Shown here piece by piece: positions 52,445 to 60,312 of a DNA stretch of 64,000 bases (within the stretch, counting starts at the first letter, position 1; each line of letters opens with the position of its first letter). The stretch comes from Pseudarthrobacter sp. MM222. GTDB taxonomy: Bacteria > Actinomycetota > Actinomycetes > Actinomycetales > Micrococcaceae. The notes below the pieces were generated by a model, which saw nothing but the letters and a program-made list of their open reading frames with translations, searched no databases and was not told where the DNA came from. Location of the stretch: the NCBI RefSeq assembly GCF_947090775.1, contig NZ_OX352321.1, forward strand, positions 3,286,001-3,350,000. Reading direction: 5' to 3'. A program made the position numbers and the translations under genes.

Positions 52445-53031
52445 GCAACGAAGCCAGCCACGACGCGCAGCCCGCCGACTTCACCAAGGAATTAGCCGCC
52501 TCCATCACCGGCCTCGGCGTCGTCTGGGCCCAGACCAGTACCGGCGTCATCGGCAAGGACGGCGGCATGCCCTGGAAGCTGCCGGAGGACCTGTTGCACT
52601 TCAGCCGCCTCACCAACGGCCACCCGGTGATCATGGGCCGCAAGACCTGGCAGTCCTTCCCGGACAAATTCCGCCCCCTGCCGGGCCGGACCAACCTCGT
52701 CATCACCCGCAAGGAAGGCTGGGGCGGAACGCCGGAAGCCGACGGCGCCCTCGCTGTGAAGTCCCTGGACGAAGCGCTCCTGGAGTCCCAGTTCGCGCCC
52801 GGACATGAGATGGTCTGGATCATTGGCGGAGGCGAGATCTTCGCGCAGTCGATGGACCTCGCCGACGTCGCCGTCATCACCACGATCGACACCACCGCGG
52901 AGGGTGACACCTATGCCCCGGACCTCGGTTACGACTGGACCGCCGGCGCGTCCCTGCCGGCCGACGGCTGGCTGACCGCGGAGAACGGCACCCGCTACCG
53001 GATCACCCTGTGGCGCCGGACGGAGGCCTAG
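52441..53031 (+). CDS. folA: Dihydrofolate reductase
   Basis: The 196-residue protein is a chromosomal [24 protein letters not shown] with the Met20-type loop, the acidic substrate-binding residue in [12 protein letters not shown], and [20 protein letters not shown], plus [11 protein letters not shown] for NADPH. It is longer than the 160-residue norm by an N-terminal extension of about 20 residues and an insertion. It recycles dihydrofolate from ThyA. The start is within the thyA stop. Confidence 0.96.
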   Translation: MSNEASHDAQPADFTKELAASITGLGVVWAQTSTGVIGKDGGMPWKLPEDLLHFSRLTNGHPVIMGRKTWQSFPDKFRPLPGRTNLVITRKEGWGGTPEADGALAVKSLDEALLESQFAPGHEMVWIIGGGEIFAQSMDLADVAVITTIDTTAEGDTYAPDLGYDWTAGASLPADGWLTAENGTRYRITLWRRTEA

Positions 53032-53033
53032 AA

Positions 53034-53252
53034 ATGCTGAAGAAACCCGAAACCCTCTTCGTCCTCGGCTACATGCTCCTGCCCCTGCTTGCTCTGCTCT
53101 CGGCCATCGTGGGGCTGACCATGATCCTGGGCGGCAACAAGATCGTCGGCGCGATCGTGCTCGTCGTGGTCACCCAGTTCTTCGCCTTCGGCGCGGTCTA
53201 TGCCCTGCGGAAGCGCAAGCACGCCCTGCTTCCCGAGCACCACCGCGACTAG
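53034..53252 (+). CDS. Small two-span membrane protein
   Basis: From the ATG at 53034 (MLKKPETLFVLGYMLLPLLA) the protein has 72 residues with two membrane helices (about 8-30 and 35-57) and a basic tail RKRKHALLPEHHRD. It starts 2 bases after the folA stop, so it is the third gene of that operon. No family recognised; related short proteins occur next to thyA-folA in similar genomes, to my recollection. Confidence 0.78.
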   Translation: MLKKPETLFVLGYMLLPLLALLSAIVGLTMILGGNKIVGAIVLVVVTQFFAFGAVYALRKRKHALLPEHHRD

Positions 53253-53316
53253 CGGTTCCGCCGCCGCGAAACGGCCGGGGTGACGTAACCGACTGCGCCG
53301 TGCCGGCCGTCAAGTC

Positions 53317-53322
53317 TAAACT
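53317..53322 (+). promoter_or_regulatory. Leaderless-type -10 of asd
   Basis: TAAACT followed by six bases (GGCCCA) and ATG at 53329. Confidence 0.5.
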
Positions 53323-53328
53323 GGCCCA

Positions 53329-54471
53329 ATGACTACAGCAGCTACTCCGTCCGTCGGCCTGATCGGTTGGCGGGGCATGGTCGGTTCCGTCCTGATGCAG
53401 CGCATGCAGGACGAGGGCGACTTCGCCAACATCAACCCGGTATTTTTCTCCACCTCGAACGCAGGAGGTGCCGCCCCGACCTTCGCGGGTGCTGCCGGCG
53501 GCGATGCGGGCAAGCTTGAAGACGCTTTCGACGTCGAGACGCTGGCGAAGCTGCCGATCATCGTCACCGCCCAGGGCGGCGACTACACCAAGCAGGTCCA
53601 CGGGGAGCTGCGGAGCCGCGGCTGGGACGGCCTCTGGATCGACGCCGCCTCCACCTTGCGGATGAACGACCACTCGATCATCGTGCTGGACCCGATCAAC
53701 CGCGATGTGATCGATGCCGGCCTCTCCGGCGGCGTCAAGGACTACATCGGCGGAAACTGCACCGTCTCCTGCATGCTCATGGGCCTTGGCGGCCTGTTCA
53801 AGAACGGCCTCGTCGAGTGGGGCACTTCAATGACGTACCAGGCGGCCTCCGGGGGCGGCGCCCGGCACATGCGCGAACTGCTCAGCCAGTTCGGCACGCT
53901 CAACGCCGAGGTCAGCACCGAACTGGAAGATCCGGCGTCGGCCATCCTCGAGATCGACCGCAAGGTCCTGGCCCACCAGCGCACGTCCATCGACGCCAGC
54001 CAGTTCGGCGTCCCGCTGGCCGGGTCGCTGATCCCGTGGATCGACGCGGACCTCGGCAACGGCCAGTCCAAGGAAGAGTGGAAGGCCGGGGTCGAGACCA
54101 ACAAGATCCTGGGTACCTCCGGCGAAGACCGCATCATCATGGACGGCCTGTGTATCCGGATCGGTGCCATGCGCTCGCACTCCCAGGCCCTGACGCTCAA
54201 GCTCCGCGAGGACCTCTCCGTCGCCGAGATCGAGAAGCTCCTGGCCGCCGACAACGAGTGGGCGAAGGTGGTTCCCAACACCAAGGAGGCGTCGATGGCG
54301 GACCTGACCCCCGTGGCGGCCTCCGGCACCCTCGACATCCCGGTTGGCAGGATCCGCAAGCTGGAGATGGGCCCGCAGTACATCAGTGCGTTTACGGTCG
54401 GTGACCAGCTGCTCTGGGGTGCCGCAGAACCGCTGCGCCGCATGCTCAACATCGCCACCGGAAACCTCTAG
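53329..54471 (+). CDS. asd: Aspartate-semialdehyde dehydrogenase, E. coli type
   Basis: The 380-residue protein has [20 protein letters not shown] (NADP site), the catalytic Cys in [17 protein letters not shown] (about 144), [15 protein letters not shown] and [18 protein letters not shown] with the catalytic His. This is the long, gammaproteobacterial type of Asd rather than the shorter type best known from Corynebacterium and Mycobacterium. It reduces aspartyl phosphate to aspartate semialdehyde in the lysine, threonine and methionine pathway. Predicted leaderless. Its stop is 3 bases from that of the convergent gene. Confidence 0.95.
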   Translation: MTTAATPSVGLIGWRGMVGSVLMQRMQDEGDFANINPVFFSTSNAGGAAPTFAGAAGGDAGKLEDAFDVETLAKLPIIVTAQGGDYTKQVHGELRSRGWDGLWIDAASTLRMNDHSIIVLDPINRDVIDAGLSGGVKDYIGGNCTVSCMLMGLGGLFKNGLVEWGTSMTYQAASGGGARHMRELLSQFGTLNAEVSTELEDPASAILEIDRKVLAHQRTSIDASQFGVPLAGSLIPWIDADLGNGQSKEEWKAGVETNKILGTSGEDRIIMDGLCIRIGAMRSHSQALTLKLREDLSVAEIEKLLAADNEWAKVVPNTKEASMADLTPVAASGTLDIPVGRIRKLEMGPQYISAFTVGDQLLWGAAEPLRRMLNIATGNL

Positions 54472-54474
54472 GCG

Positions 54475-55584
54475 TCACACCCCGAGGAACCTCCGGTACT
54501 TCGCGGCCTGCAGCTCAAAGGACTTTTGGGCGGCAGGCCGCAGTCCGTTAACGCTGTCGAACGGCTCGGGAACGACGGCGGCGTCCCGTCGGGTCCCCGG
54601 GCCCCTCCACGTCCCGATCACCCGCCCGCCGGCCACAATCGTCTTCCTGAACACGCCGTTGCCGCCCGGCACAATCTTGTTCGCATGCTCCGGCGGCAGC
54701 ACCAGCGACCGGTCGGTGTAACCCAGCAGGAACTCATCGAAGCCAGGGAGCGCGAGCACGGACCGTGCACCGGGGACGCCGCCGCCGTCGAGCAGGGCCG
54801 CGGTCTCCGGAGCAAGCCAGTAGCGGGCGCCCTCGAACTCCAGCTCCACCAGCTGGCCCTTAACCTCGGCCAGTGCCGTCCGGACCTCGGTGAGCGGGAT
54901 CCCGGCCCACCAGGAGAAGTCACGCTCCGTGGCGGGGCCGTGGCTGCGCAGGTACCGCAGCAGCCACTCGGCGATGCCCTCCGCGCGGTCCAGGCTCCGC
55001 GACACCTTGATCCAGTCCGCAAAGGCGACCACCAATTGCTGGTTGCCTGCCAGCGGGCCCTGCACCAGCAATCCGCGCTGGCACAGGATGCCCAGCAGGT
55101 GGATCCCCCGCTGGCCCGCCATGGACTGGCCAGCCATTTCAAAGGCCTCGAACAGCTCCGCCCTGCTGGCGGCTCCGCCGTTGGAAACCAGCTGCAGCCC
55201 GGCTTCGGCAGCCGCGTCAACGTCCGCCGCAGAAATTCCGAGCTCCCGGTGGCGCCCCGCCATGCCCCGGATCAGGCGGTCTGCGGTAATGTCCAGGATC
55301 CACTTCAAGTCCTCGGGGGCCAGCAGGTGCAGGGTGCCCCGCATCGGCCAGGAACGGACGATCTCGCCCCGGTCCAGCGCGTTCCGGACATCATCCAGGC
55401 GGGAGCCGGGGACCCGCTGCCCCACCGCCCAGAGGGCAGCTTGCAGGTCCTGGGCCTGCATTGCCGTCATCCCCCGCACGGCCCCGCCAACATTTGCCTT
55501 GCCCGGTTCTAAGAGTCCCTGGGAGGCCAGCCGGAGCCGGCCCATGATCCCGGGGCTGAGGCTGGCACGCAACACTGCTGTCAT
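54475..55584 (-). CDS. Winged-helix DNA-binding protein, AlkZ/YcaQ-like
   Basis: The 369-residue protein has the DUF1006/HTH_42 fold: MTAMQAQDLQAALWAVGQRV (about 39-58) includes a Q-x-Q motif (Q43, Q45) like the catalytic motif of AlkZ glycosylases, and SWPMRGTLHLLAPEDLKWIL and AVGQ-type helices follow. The C-terminal GNGVFRKTIVAGGRVIGTWR is typical. AlkZ-type enzymes unhook DNA cross-links or remove alkylated bases; activity here is not shown. Predicted leaderless (TACGAT, six bases, ATG). Confidence 0.82.
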   Translation of the reverse strand: MTAVLRASLSPGIMGRLRLASQGLLEPGKANVGGAVRGMTAMQAQDLQAALWAVGQRVPGSRLDDVRNALDRGEIVRSWPMRGTLHLLAPEDLKWILDITADRLIRGMAGRHRELGISAADVDAAAEAGLQLVSNGGAASRAELFEAFEMAGQSMAGQRGIHLLGILCQRGLLVQGPLAGNQQLVVAFADWIKVSRSLDRAEGIAEWLLRYLRSHGPATERDFSWWAGIPLTEVRTALAEVKGQLVELEFEGARYWLAPETAALLDGGGVPGARSVLALPGFDEFLLGYTDRSLVLPPEHANKIVPGGNGVFRKTIVAGGRVIGTWRGPGTRRDAAVVPEPFDSVNGLRPAAQKSFELQAAKYRRFLGV

Positions 55585-55590
55585 GGCATC

Positions 55591-55596
55591 ATCGTA
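55591..55596 (-). promoter_or_regulatory. Leaderless-type -10 of the AlkZ-like gene
   Basis: TACGAT on the minus strand, six bases, then ATG at 55584. Confidence 0.5.
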
Positions 55597-55648
55597 GGGC
55601 CGCCGCCGTCGCCACGGCAGTTCCCAGCCGCCTTCCAGCAGGACTGCC

Positions 55649-55654
55649 TACCCT
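55649..55654 (+). promoter_or_regulatory. Leaderless-type -10 of the gene at 55661
   Basis: TACCCT followed by six bases (TGGTGG) and ATG at 55661; only the TA...T positions match. Confidence 0.35.
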
Positions 55655-55660
55655 TGGTGG

Positions 55661-56152
55661 ATGACCATGAGTGAGATGTGGCCGCAGTTGCGGCCCCTGT
55701 GCCGGAGGCTCGCCCTGCTGGGCTGGGCGTCCAGCGCCGCCGGAATGGCTGCCGGACTGGCCGTTGCGATTGCCAGCGGAACGCGCCTCTCCGCGATGAT
55801 GAGCACCATGCAGCTGACGGCCGCCGTGTGCATGGCCGTCGCCGTGACCGCATTCGTCACCGCGGCGGCGCTGCAGCCGCGCACCGCAGCCGGGCCTCCG
55901 GCGCGGCACGCGGACGACGGGCTGCGGCGTGAGTCCGGGACCGAGCTTCCCGCCACGGTCCAAAGCCTCCTGCTGGGTTCCTTCGCCCTGCTCGCCGGGG
56001 CCGTCGCCTTTGCCTGCGCCGGCCTGGTGCTCCGGAGCGGCCCCAGCGCCCAGTCTGTGGCGTTCTGCCAGGTCTTCCTGCTCGGCGCCGCGGCGTCCGG
56101 TTTCACGTTCCTGTTGTTCAGCAAGGTGTCCGCGGGCGGCGGCCGGAGCTGA
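55661..56152 (+). CDS. Hypothetical four-span membrane protein
   Basis: The 163-residue protein has four membrane helices (about 17-37, 46-66, 103-123, 134-154) and an acidic/polar loop in the middle (RTAAGPPARHADDGLRRESG). I do not recognise the family. ATG at 55667 is an alternative start. It lies divergent from the AlkZ-like gene and convergent with murB. Confidence 0.7.
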   Translation: MTMSEMWPQLRPLCRRLALLGWASSAAGMAAGLAVAIASGTRLSAMMSTMQLTAAVCMAVAVTAFVTAAALQPRTAAGPPARHADDGLRRESGTELPATVQSLLLGSFALLAGAVAFACAGLVLRSGPSAQSVAFCQVFLLGAAASGFTFLLFSKVSAGGGRS

Positions 56153-56192
56153 CCCGCCGCCGGCCCGGCGCCGCGGCGCCCGGAAAGGCCGC

Positions 56193-57260
56193 TTAGAGCT
56201 CGACGCCGATCAGCAGCGGTTCCGGGTGCAGTTCAATACCAAAGCGTTCGACGACGCCGCGCCTCACCTCGCGGGCGATCGCCAGCATGTCCTCGGTGCG
56301 CGCGCCCCCGCGGTTGGTGATGGCCAGGGTGTGCTTGGTGGACAGTGACGCGCGGCCGCCCGAGAGGCTGCCTTGCTCGAGGCCGAAACCCTTGGCGTAG
56401 CCGGCCCGATCGATCAGCCACGCCGCCGAGAGCTTGGTCAGCCCGTCCTGCCCGCCCGGGTAGCGCGGGGCGTCCTCGGGAAGGGCTGCGGCCGCGTCGG
56501 CGGGCACGATGGGGTTCGTGAAGAACGAACCGGTGGAGTAGGTGTCCCGGTCCGCGGCGTCCCAGACCATGCCTTTGGAGGCCCGGAGCCGGAGCACCTC
56601 GCGCCGGACGTCGTTGGAGTATGCCCTGCTGCCCGGCTCGATACCGAGGGCCCTGGCCAGCTCGGCGTAACGGATGGGGGCACTCATCCGGCCCAGCGGA
56701 AGCTGGAACTCGACCGTGAGGACCACATACCGCGGGGAGCCGTTGACGGTGGTCTGCTTCAGGATGGAATCCCGGTAGCCGAACTTCAGTTCGGAGTTGG
56801 TGAAGGTCCGGACGGCGTTGCGTTCCCGGTCCCAGGTGCGGACGGCGGCGAGGGTCTGGGAGACGTCGGAGCCGTAGGCCCCGACGTTCTGCACGGGGGT
56901 GGCGCCGGTGGCGCCCGGGATGCCGGACAACGCCTCGATCCCGGACCAGGCGTGCAATACGGCGTGCTGCACCACGGCGTCCCAGTTGTGCCCGGCCTGG
57001 ACCACGACGGACACACCGCCGCAGGAATCCTCGGCGTTGACGGTGAACCCTTCAGAGGCGATCTTGAGGACGGTCCCGGGGAATCCGCCGTCGGACACCA
57101 GCAGGTTGGAGCCGCCGCCGATGATCAGCAGCGGTTCGCCGGCGGCGTCGGCCGCGCGGACCGCGTCGATGATTTCGGCCTCGGTGCGGGCCTCAAGGAA
57201 GGTGCCGGCGGGACCGCCGACGGCGGCCGTGGTCAGGGCGGAAAGCAGTGTCTGGGTCAC
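56193..57260 (-). CDS. murB: UDP-N-acetylenolpyruvoylglucosamine reductase
   Basis: The 355-residue protein is a type I MurB: FAD site PLLIIGGGSNLLVSDGGFPG (about 44-63), IEALSGIPGATGATPVQNVG, AYGSDVSQTL, and the catalytic Ser in TYSTGSFFTNPIV with the C-terminal ELHPEPLLIG carrying the active Glu. It reduces UDP-GlcNAc-enolpyruvate to UDP-MurNAc in peptidoglycan synthesis. The start is GTG, six bases after TAGGCT. Confidence 0.96.
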   Translation of the reverse strand: MTQTLLSALTTAAVGGPAGTFLEARTEAEIIDAVRAADAAGEPLLIIGGGSNLLVSDGGFPGTVLKIASEGFTVNAEDSCGGVSVVVQAGHNWDAVVQHAVLHAWSGIEALSGIPGATGATPVQNVGAYGSDVSQTLAAVRTWDRERNAVRTFTNSELKFGYRDSILKQTTVNGSPRYVVLTVEFQLPLGRMSAPIRYAELARALGIEPGSRAYSNDVRREVLRLRASKGMVWDAADRDTYSTGSFFTNPIVPADAAAALPEDAPRYPGGQDGLTKLSAAWLIDRAGYAKGFGLEQGSLSGGRASLSTKHTLAITNRGGARTEDMLAIAREVRRGVVERFGIELHPEPLLIGVEL

Positions 57261-57266
57261 CTAACC

Positions 57267-57272
57267 AGCCTA
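57267..57272 (-). promoter_or_regulatory. Leaderless-type -10 of murB
   Basis: TAGGCT on the minus strand, six bases (GGTTAG), then GTG at 57260. Confidence 0.55.
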
Positions 57273-57315
57273 GCCGGGATCGCGGCACCCGCCGTAAGCG
57301 GAGCCGGTGATGCGC

Positions 57316-58593
57316 CTAGAGCTTCCGGGCCACGGGCGAGAGTAGGAAGCTCACCACCAGCATCACCATCACGGCCAGCAACGAGTGCAGGATGCCGACG
57401 TGTTCGGCCAGCAGGCCCAGCAGCGGGGGCCCGCAGAGGAAAGCCCCGTAGCCGATCGTGGAGACCACCGACACCCGGGCCGCGGCCTTAAGGGGGTCGT
57501 CCGCCGCGGCGGACATGCCTACCGGGAAGCCCAACGAGGCGCCGAGTCCCCAGATAGCAAGGGCCACATAGGCCAGCCACGGAACCGGGGCGAAAACGAA
57601 CAGTCCCAGGCCCAGGACGGCCATGGCGGCGCACCAGCGCATCACCGGGACCCGGCCGAACCGGTCCAGGACGAGTGTGCCGGCGAAGCGGCCCACGGTC
57701 ATGAACGTGACGAACAGACCATACCCGGCGGCGCCGGCGGCGTCGGACTGGTCGTGGCCGTCCGCGAGCGCCAGGGCCACCCAGTCCCCCGCCGCCCCCT
57801 CGGCCAGGGCCAGCCCCAGCACCAGCACGCCGAGCAGGAGGGTCCGGCGGTCCCGCCAGGCCTGCGCGATCTGGCGCTTGTTGTCCAGCGGTTCCTCCCG
57901 GTGTCCCGTGGCTGCCTGGCTGGTGATGGGCAGCGGACCGGTGGAAGGATCCTCGAAGGTGTCCGGCCTGTCCGGCTTGAAACTTTCCGCGGCCTCCACC
58001 GGGGTGGTGTCGGCACGGAACCACGACGCAGCCGTGGCCACCGAGACCGCCACCAGCACGCCCACCGCGGCCAGGTGCCAGAACACCGGGGTCCCGGCCC
58101 CGGCGGCCCAGGCGCCCATCCCGGCGCCCGCGACGGTGCCGAGGCTGAACGCTCCGTGCAGGCGGGGCATGATGTGCCGGCGTACCGCCCGCTCGACGGC
58201 GGCGCCCTCCACGTTGGAGGCCGTGTTCCAGCTTGCGGTGCCGAGGCCGATCACGGCCAGGCCCGCGGCAACGGCCAGGGGGTTGACCAGGACGGAGGTC
58301 CCGAAGCCGGCCAGGACGAGTCCGCAGCCCACCATGATGCTGCCGATCCGGATGGTCCGTTTGGAACCGAACCGCAACACGATCAGCCCCGACGCGGAGA
58401 CCGAGAGAAAAGAACCCGCCGTCATGCATAACAGCAGCAGGCCGATGGTTCCGGGGGTGAGGTCGAGGCCGTCGCGGATGGCAGGGAGCCGGGAGACCCA
58501 ACTGGCGAACGCCACCCCGCTCATGGCGTACGCGACGACGACGGCGTTCCGCCAGAGCGTCACCTCGGTCGCCACAGCCGTGCGGTTACTCAA
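57316..58593 (-). CDS. MFS transporter, YbjJ/fucose-permease-like
   Basis: The 425-residue protein has 12 membrane helices with a central cytoplasmic loop (about 195-240). N-terminal motif SGVAFASWVSRLPAIRDGLD and the repeated GxxAGxxxGxW patterns match the YbjJ-like MFS group. Substrate unknown. The start is TTG, with TATGGT six bases before it. It lies downstream of the MaoC pair on the same strand, 15 bases after its stop. Confidence 0.82.
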   Translation of the reverse strand: MSNRTAVATEVTLWRNAVVVAYAMSGVAFASWVSRLPAIRDGLDLTPGTIGLLLLCMTAGSFLSVSASGLIVLRFGSKRTIRIGSIMVGCGLVLAGFGTSVLVNPLAVAAGLAVIGLGTASWNTASNVEGAAVERAVRRHIMPRLHGAFSLGTVAGAGMGAWAAGAGTPVFWHLAAVGVLVAVSVATAASWFRADTTPVEAAESFKPDRPDTFEDPSTGPLPITSQAATGHREEPLDNKRQIAQAWRDRRTLLLGVLVLGLALAEGAAGDWVALALADGHDQSDAAGAAGYGLFVTFMTVGRFAGTLVLDRFGRVPVMRWCAAMAVLGLGLFVFAPVPWLAYVALAIWGLGASLGFPVGMSAAADDPLKAAARVSVVSTIGYGAFLCGPPLLGLLAEHVGILHSLLAVMVMLVVSFLLSPVARKL

Positions 58594-58599
58594 GGCAGC

Positions 58600-58605
58600 A
58601 CCATA
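58600..58605 (-). promoter_or_regulatory. Leaderless-type -10 of the MFS gene
   Basis: TATGGT on the minus strand, six bases (GCTGCC), then TTG at 58593. Leaderless translation from TTG is less usual, so this is tentative. Confidence 0.35.
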
Positions 58606-58608
58606 GGC

Positions 58609-59052
58609 TCAGAGCAGCCTGACGACGGCCTGGGCCTTCATCAGGACTTTCAGCCCGGCCGAGACGACGGTGAGGTCCACGCGGGCAGTGCCGGCGTCGG
58701 CGTCGAGCGCTCCTATCGCGCCGCTGACCTCGATCACGGCGCCGGGCTCCGGCGCTCCTGTAGTGTCGGCCACCGGCACGGGCTTGGTGAACCGGGTCTG
58801 GAAGTCAACGACGGCGGCCGGATCGCCGGCCCAGTCGGTGACCAGCTGGACAGCCGCGCCCATGGTGAACATGCCGTGTGCAATCACACCGGGCAGTCCG
58901 ACACCCGTGGCGAAGGCTTCGTTCCAGTGGATGGGGTTGAAGTCACCGGAAGCGCCGGCATACTTCACCAGGTCCGTCCGGGTGACGTCGACGCTGCGGC
59001 TGCCGATGTCCTGGCCGACGGCGAGGCTGGCGAGGGTGGGGGTGCTTGTCAT
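58609..59052 (-). CDS. MaoC-type (R)-hydroxyacyl dehydratase, HadB-like
   Basis: The 147-residue hot-dog protein has the hydratase-2 motif YAGASGDFNPIHWNEAFA with catalytic Asp37 and His42. It dehydrates (or hydrates) 3-hydroxyacyl thioesters. It has a good ribosome binding site (AGAGGGACAG) and starts 2 bases after the preceding MaoC gene's stop. The two together look like the HadAB pair of mycobacterial FAS-II; this organism is not expected to make mycolic acids, so the role here is open. Confidence 0.88.
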   Translation of the reverse strand: MTSTPTLASLAVGQDIGSRSVDVTRTDLVKYAGASGDFNPIHWNEAFATGVGLPGVIAHGMFTMGAAVQLVTDWAGDPAAVVDFQTRFTKPVPVADTTGAPEPGAVIEVSGAIGALDADAGTARVDLTVVSAGLKVLMKAQAVVRLL

Positions 59053-59054
59053 GG

Positions 59055-59528
59055 TTACTGTCCCTCTCCGCGGACCAGGATGGACGAGGTGGCGGTGGCG
59101 ACGGGCTCGCGCGAATCCTCGCCGGTCCCGTCGGGCGTGAGCCCGAAGATTTCCGAGCGGGTGGTGATCATGGCGCCGCCGCCCATGGCCCGGACGCCGT
59201 CGACGTGCAGCTCCGCGACGAGCCGGTCACCGGCGATGATCGGACGGTGGTGGATGAAGCGCTGGTCGGCGTGGACCACCCGGGAGAAGTCGATGCCGGA
59301 GTCCGGATCCTCGATCAGCTGGGCGTCGGCGCGCTGGGCGATGATGATCGCGAAAGTCGGCGGCGCCACCAGGTCACCGTGGCCGAGGGCGGCGGCCGCG
59401 TCGACGTCGAAGTGGGCGGGGTGGGTGGCCTTGACCGCGCGGGCGAACTCGCGGATCTTCTCGCGGCCGACGTCGTACACCTCTGCGGCAGGGTAGCTAC
59501 GGCCCTGCAGATCCGGATTGATAGTCAT
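59055..59528 (-). CDS. MaoC N-terminal-like dehydratase subunit, HadA-like
   Basis: The 157-residue protein is the UPF0336/HadA-type hot-dog: RSYPAAEVYDVGREKIREFA, VAPPTFAIIIAQRAD, RVVHADQRFIHHRPIIAGDR. In HadAB dimers this subunit supplies the substrate-binding surface and the partner supplies Asp and His; no such pair is obvious here. The start is ATG, six bases after TAGGCT. Confidence 0.87.
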   Translation of the reverse strand: MTINPDLQGRSYPAAEVYDVGREKIREFARAVKATHPAHFDVDAAAALGHGDLVAPPTFAIIIAQRADAQLIEDPDSGIDFSRVVHADQRFIHHRPIIAGDRLVAELHVDGVRAMGGGAMITTRSEIFGLTPDGTGEDSREPVATATSSILVRGEGQ

Positions 59529-59534
59529 GGATCC

Positions 59535-59540
59535 AGCCTA
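59535..59540 (-). promoter_or_regulatory. Leaderless-type -10 of the HadA-like gene
   Basis: TAGGCT on the minus strand, six bases (GGATCC), then ATG at 59528. Confidence 0.55.
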
Positions 59541-59550
59541 GCGCCAGCGC

Positions 59551-59775
59551 TCAGCGCTTGAGGTTTTTCCGGATGGTCTGGCCACGGACCACAATCCCGG
59601 CGATGTGCAGGATCAGTCCCAGTCCGATGACCGGCAGCGAGGCAACGGCAAGGGCCTGGTTCTGGGAGCTGTTGCCCACCAGGTTGAGAACGATGCCGAG
59701 GGCAATCAGGCCCATGGCGCTGAAAACGAGCACCTTGTAGGTGGTTGACGCGGAGGCCCAGAATTCGTTCAGCAC
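59551..59775 (-). CDS. Small membrane protein, DUF3188-like
   Basis: The 74-residue protein has two membrane helices (about 15-32 and 40-62), with MLNEFWASASTTYKVLVFSA at the N-terminus and IRKNLKR at the end. It resembles the DUF3188 family of short actinobacterial proteins, function unknown. GTG start, six bases after TAGACT. It lies 22 bases upstream of the HadA-like gene. Confidence 0.75.
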   Translation of the reverse strand: MLNEFWASASTTYKVLVFSAMGLIALGIVLNLVGNSSQNQALAVASLPVIGLGLILHIAGIVVRGQTIRKNLKR

Positions 59776-59781
59776 CGCCCC

Positions 59782-59787
59782 AGTCTA
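59782..59787 (-). promoter_or_regulatory. Leaderless-type -10 of the DUF3188-like gene
   Basis: TAGACT on the minus strand, six bases (GGGGCG), then GTG at 59775. Confidence 0.55.
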
Positions 59788-59826
59788 CCGGCCCCGGCTC
59801 CCGCGCCGCTCCGGGTCCCCTGCCCC

Positions 59827-59958
59827 TCAATGGGTCCGGCGGGCGCCGGCCAAGCCATGTTCGTAGGCGAAGATGACGGCGTGGACGCGGTCACGCAGGC
59901 CGAGTTTCATCAGGATCCGTCCCACATGGGTTTTCACCGTCGATTCCGTCACGAACAT
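59827..59958 (-). pseudogene. 3' remnant of a NarL/LuxR-type response regulator
   Basis: The minus strand encodes [20 protein letters not shown] and [20 protein letters not shown] to a stop. This is the second half of a LuxR-type HTH (recognition helix [19 protein letters not shown]) and its C-terminus. The receiver and the first half of the HTH are absent: the sequence breaks at about 59955, where a piece of a VOC-family gene on the other strand begins. So it is a truncated gene. Confidence 0.85.
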
Positions 59959-60139
59959 CCGTTTCGTCGTCCCGGACATGGCATCCACGCGGGCTGAGCT
60001 GCTTCAACGCGGAGCAGAGATCAGTGAGGTCCAGGACATGGGCGGAATCGCCTTCGCCTATTTCAGCGACCCTGACGGCAACCGCTGGGTCATGCAGGAA
60101 GCCACGCCTCCGCGCGTCAAGGAAGCCTTTCAACGCTAG
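59959..60139 (+). pseudogene. 3' remnant of a VOC-family (glyoxalase-like) gene
   Basis: The plus strand encodes [20 protein letters not shown], then ISEVQDMGGIAFAYFSDPDG and NRWVMQEATPPRVKEAFQR, the C-terminal part of a VOC/glyoxalase domain with the metal-ligand Glu in WVMQEA. The N-terminal half is absent. Upstream the reading frame runs backwards through the response regulator remnant. An in-frame ATG at 59873 exists but would encode antisense of the other remnant. Confidence 0.83.
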
Positions 60140-60312
60140 GCAGGCGTACTGACCGGGCCGATAGCTCTCGATCCGCTTCGCTGGAAAAATCCGCGAAGGC
60201 CTGTCTGATGCGGGTCCTCCGTGTTGAACTGGGATGGGCGGCTTCCGCCGGTCCGGAGCCCACGCATCGTCGACCCGCCCGGCCAGTTCCGGCAAATGGA
60301 AGGATTAAGCGC

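Noticed and set aside
59873..59955. In-frame ATG that would extend the VOC remnant to 88 residues.
   Set aside because: The added part is the reverse complement of the LuxR-type remnant and has no VOC character.
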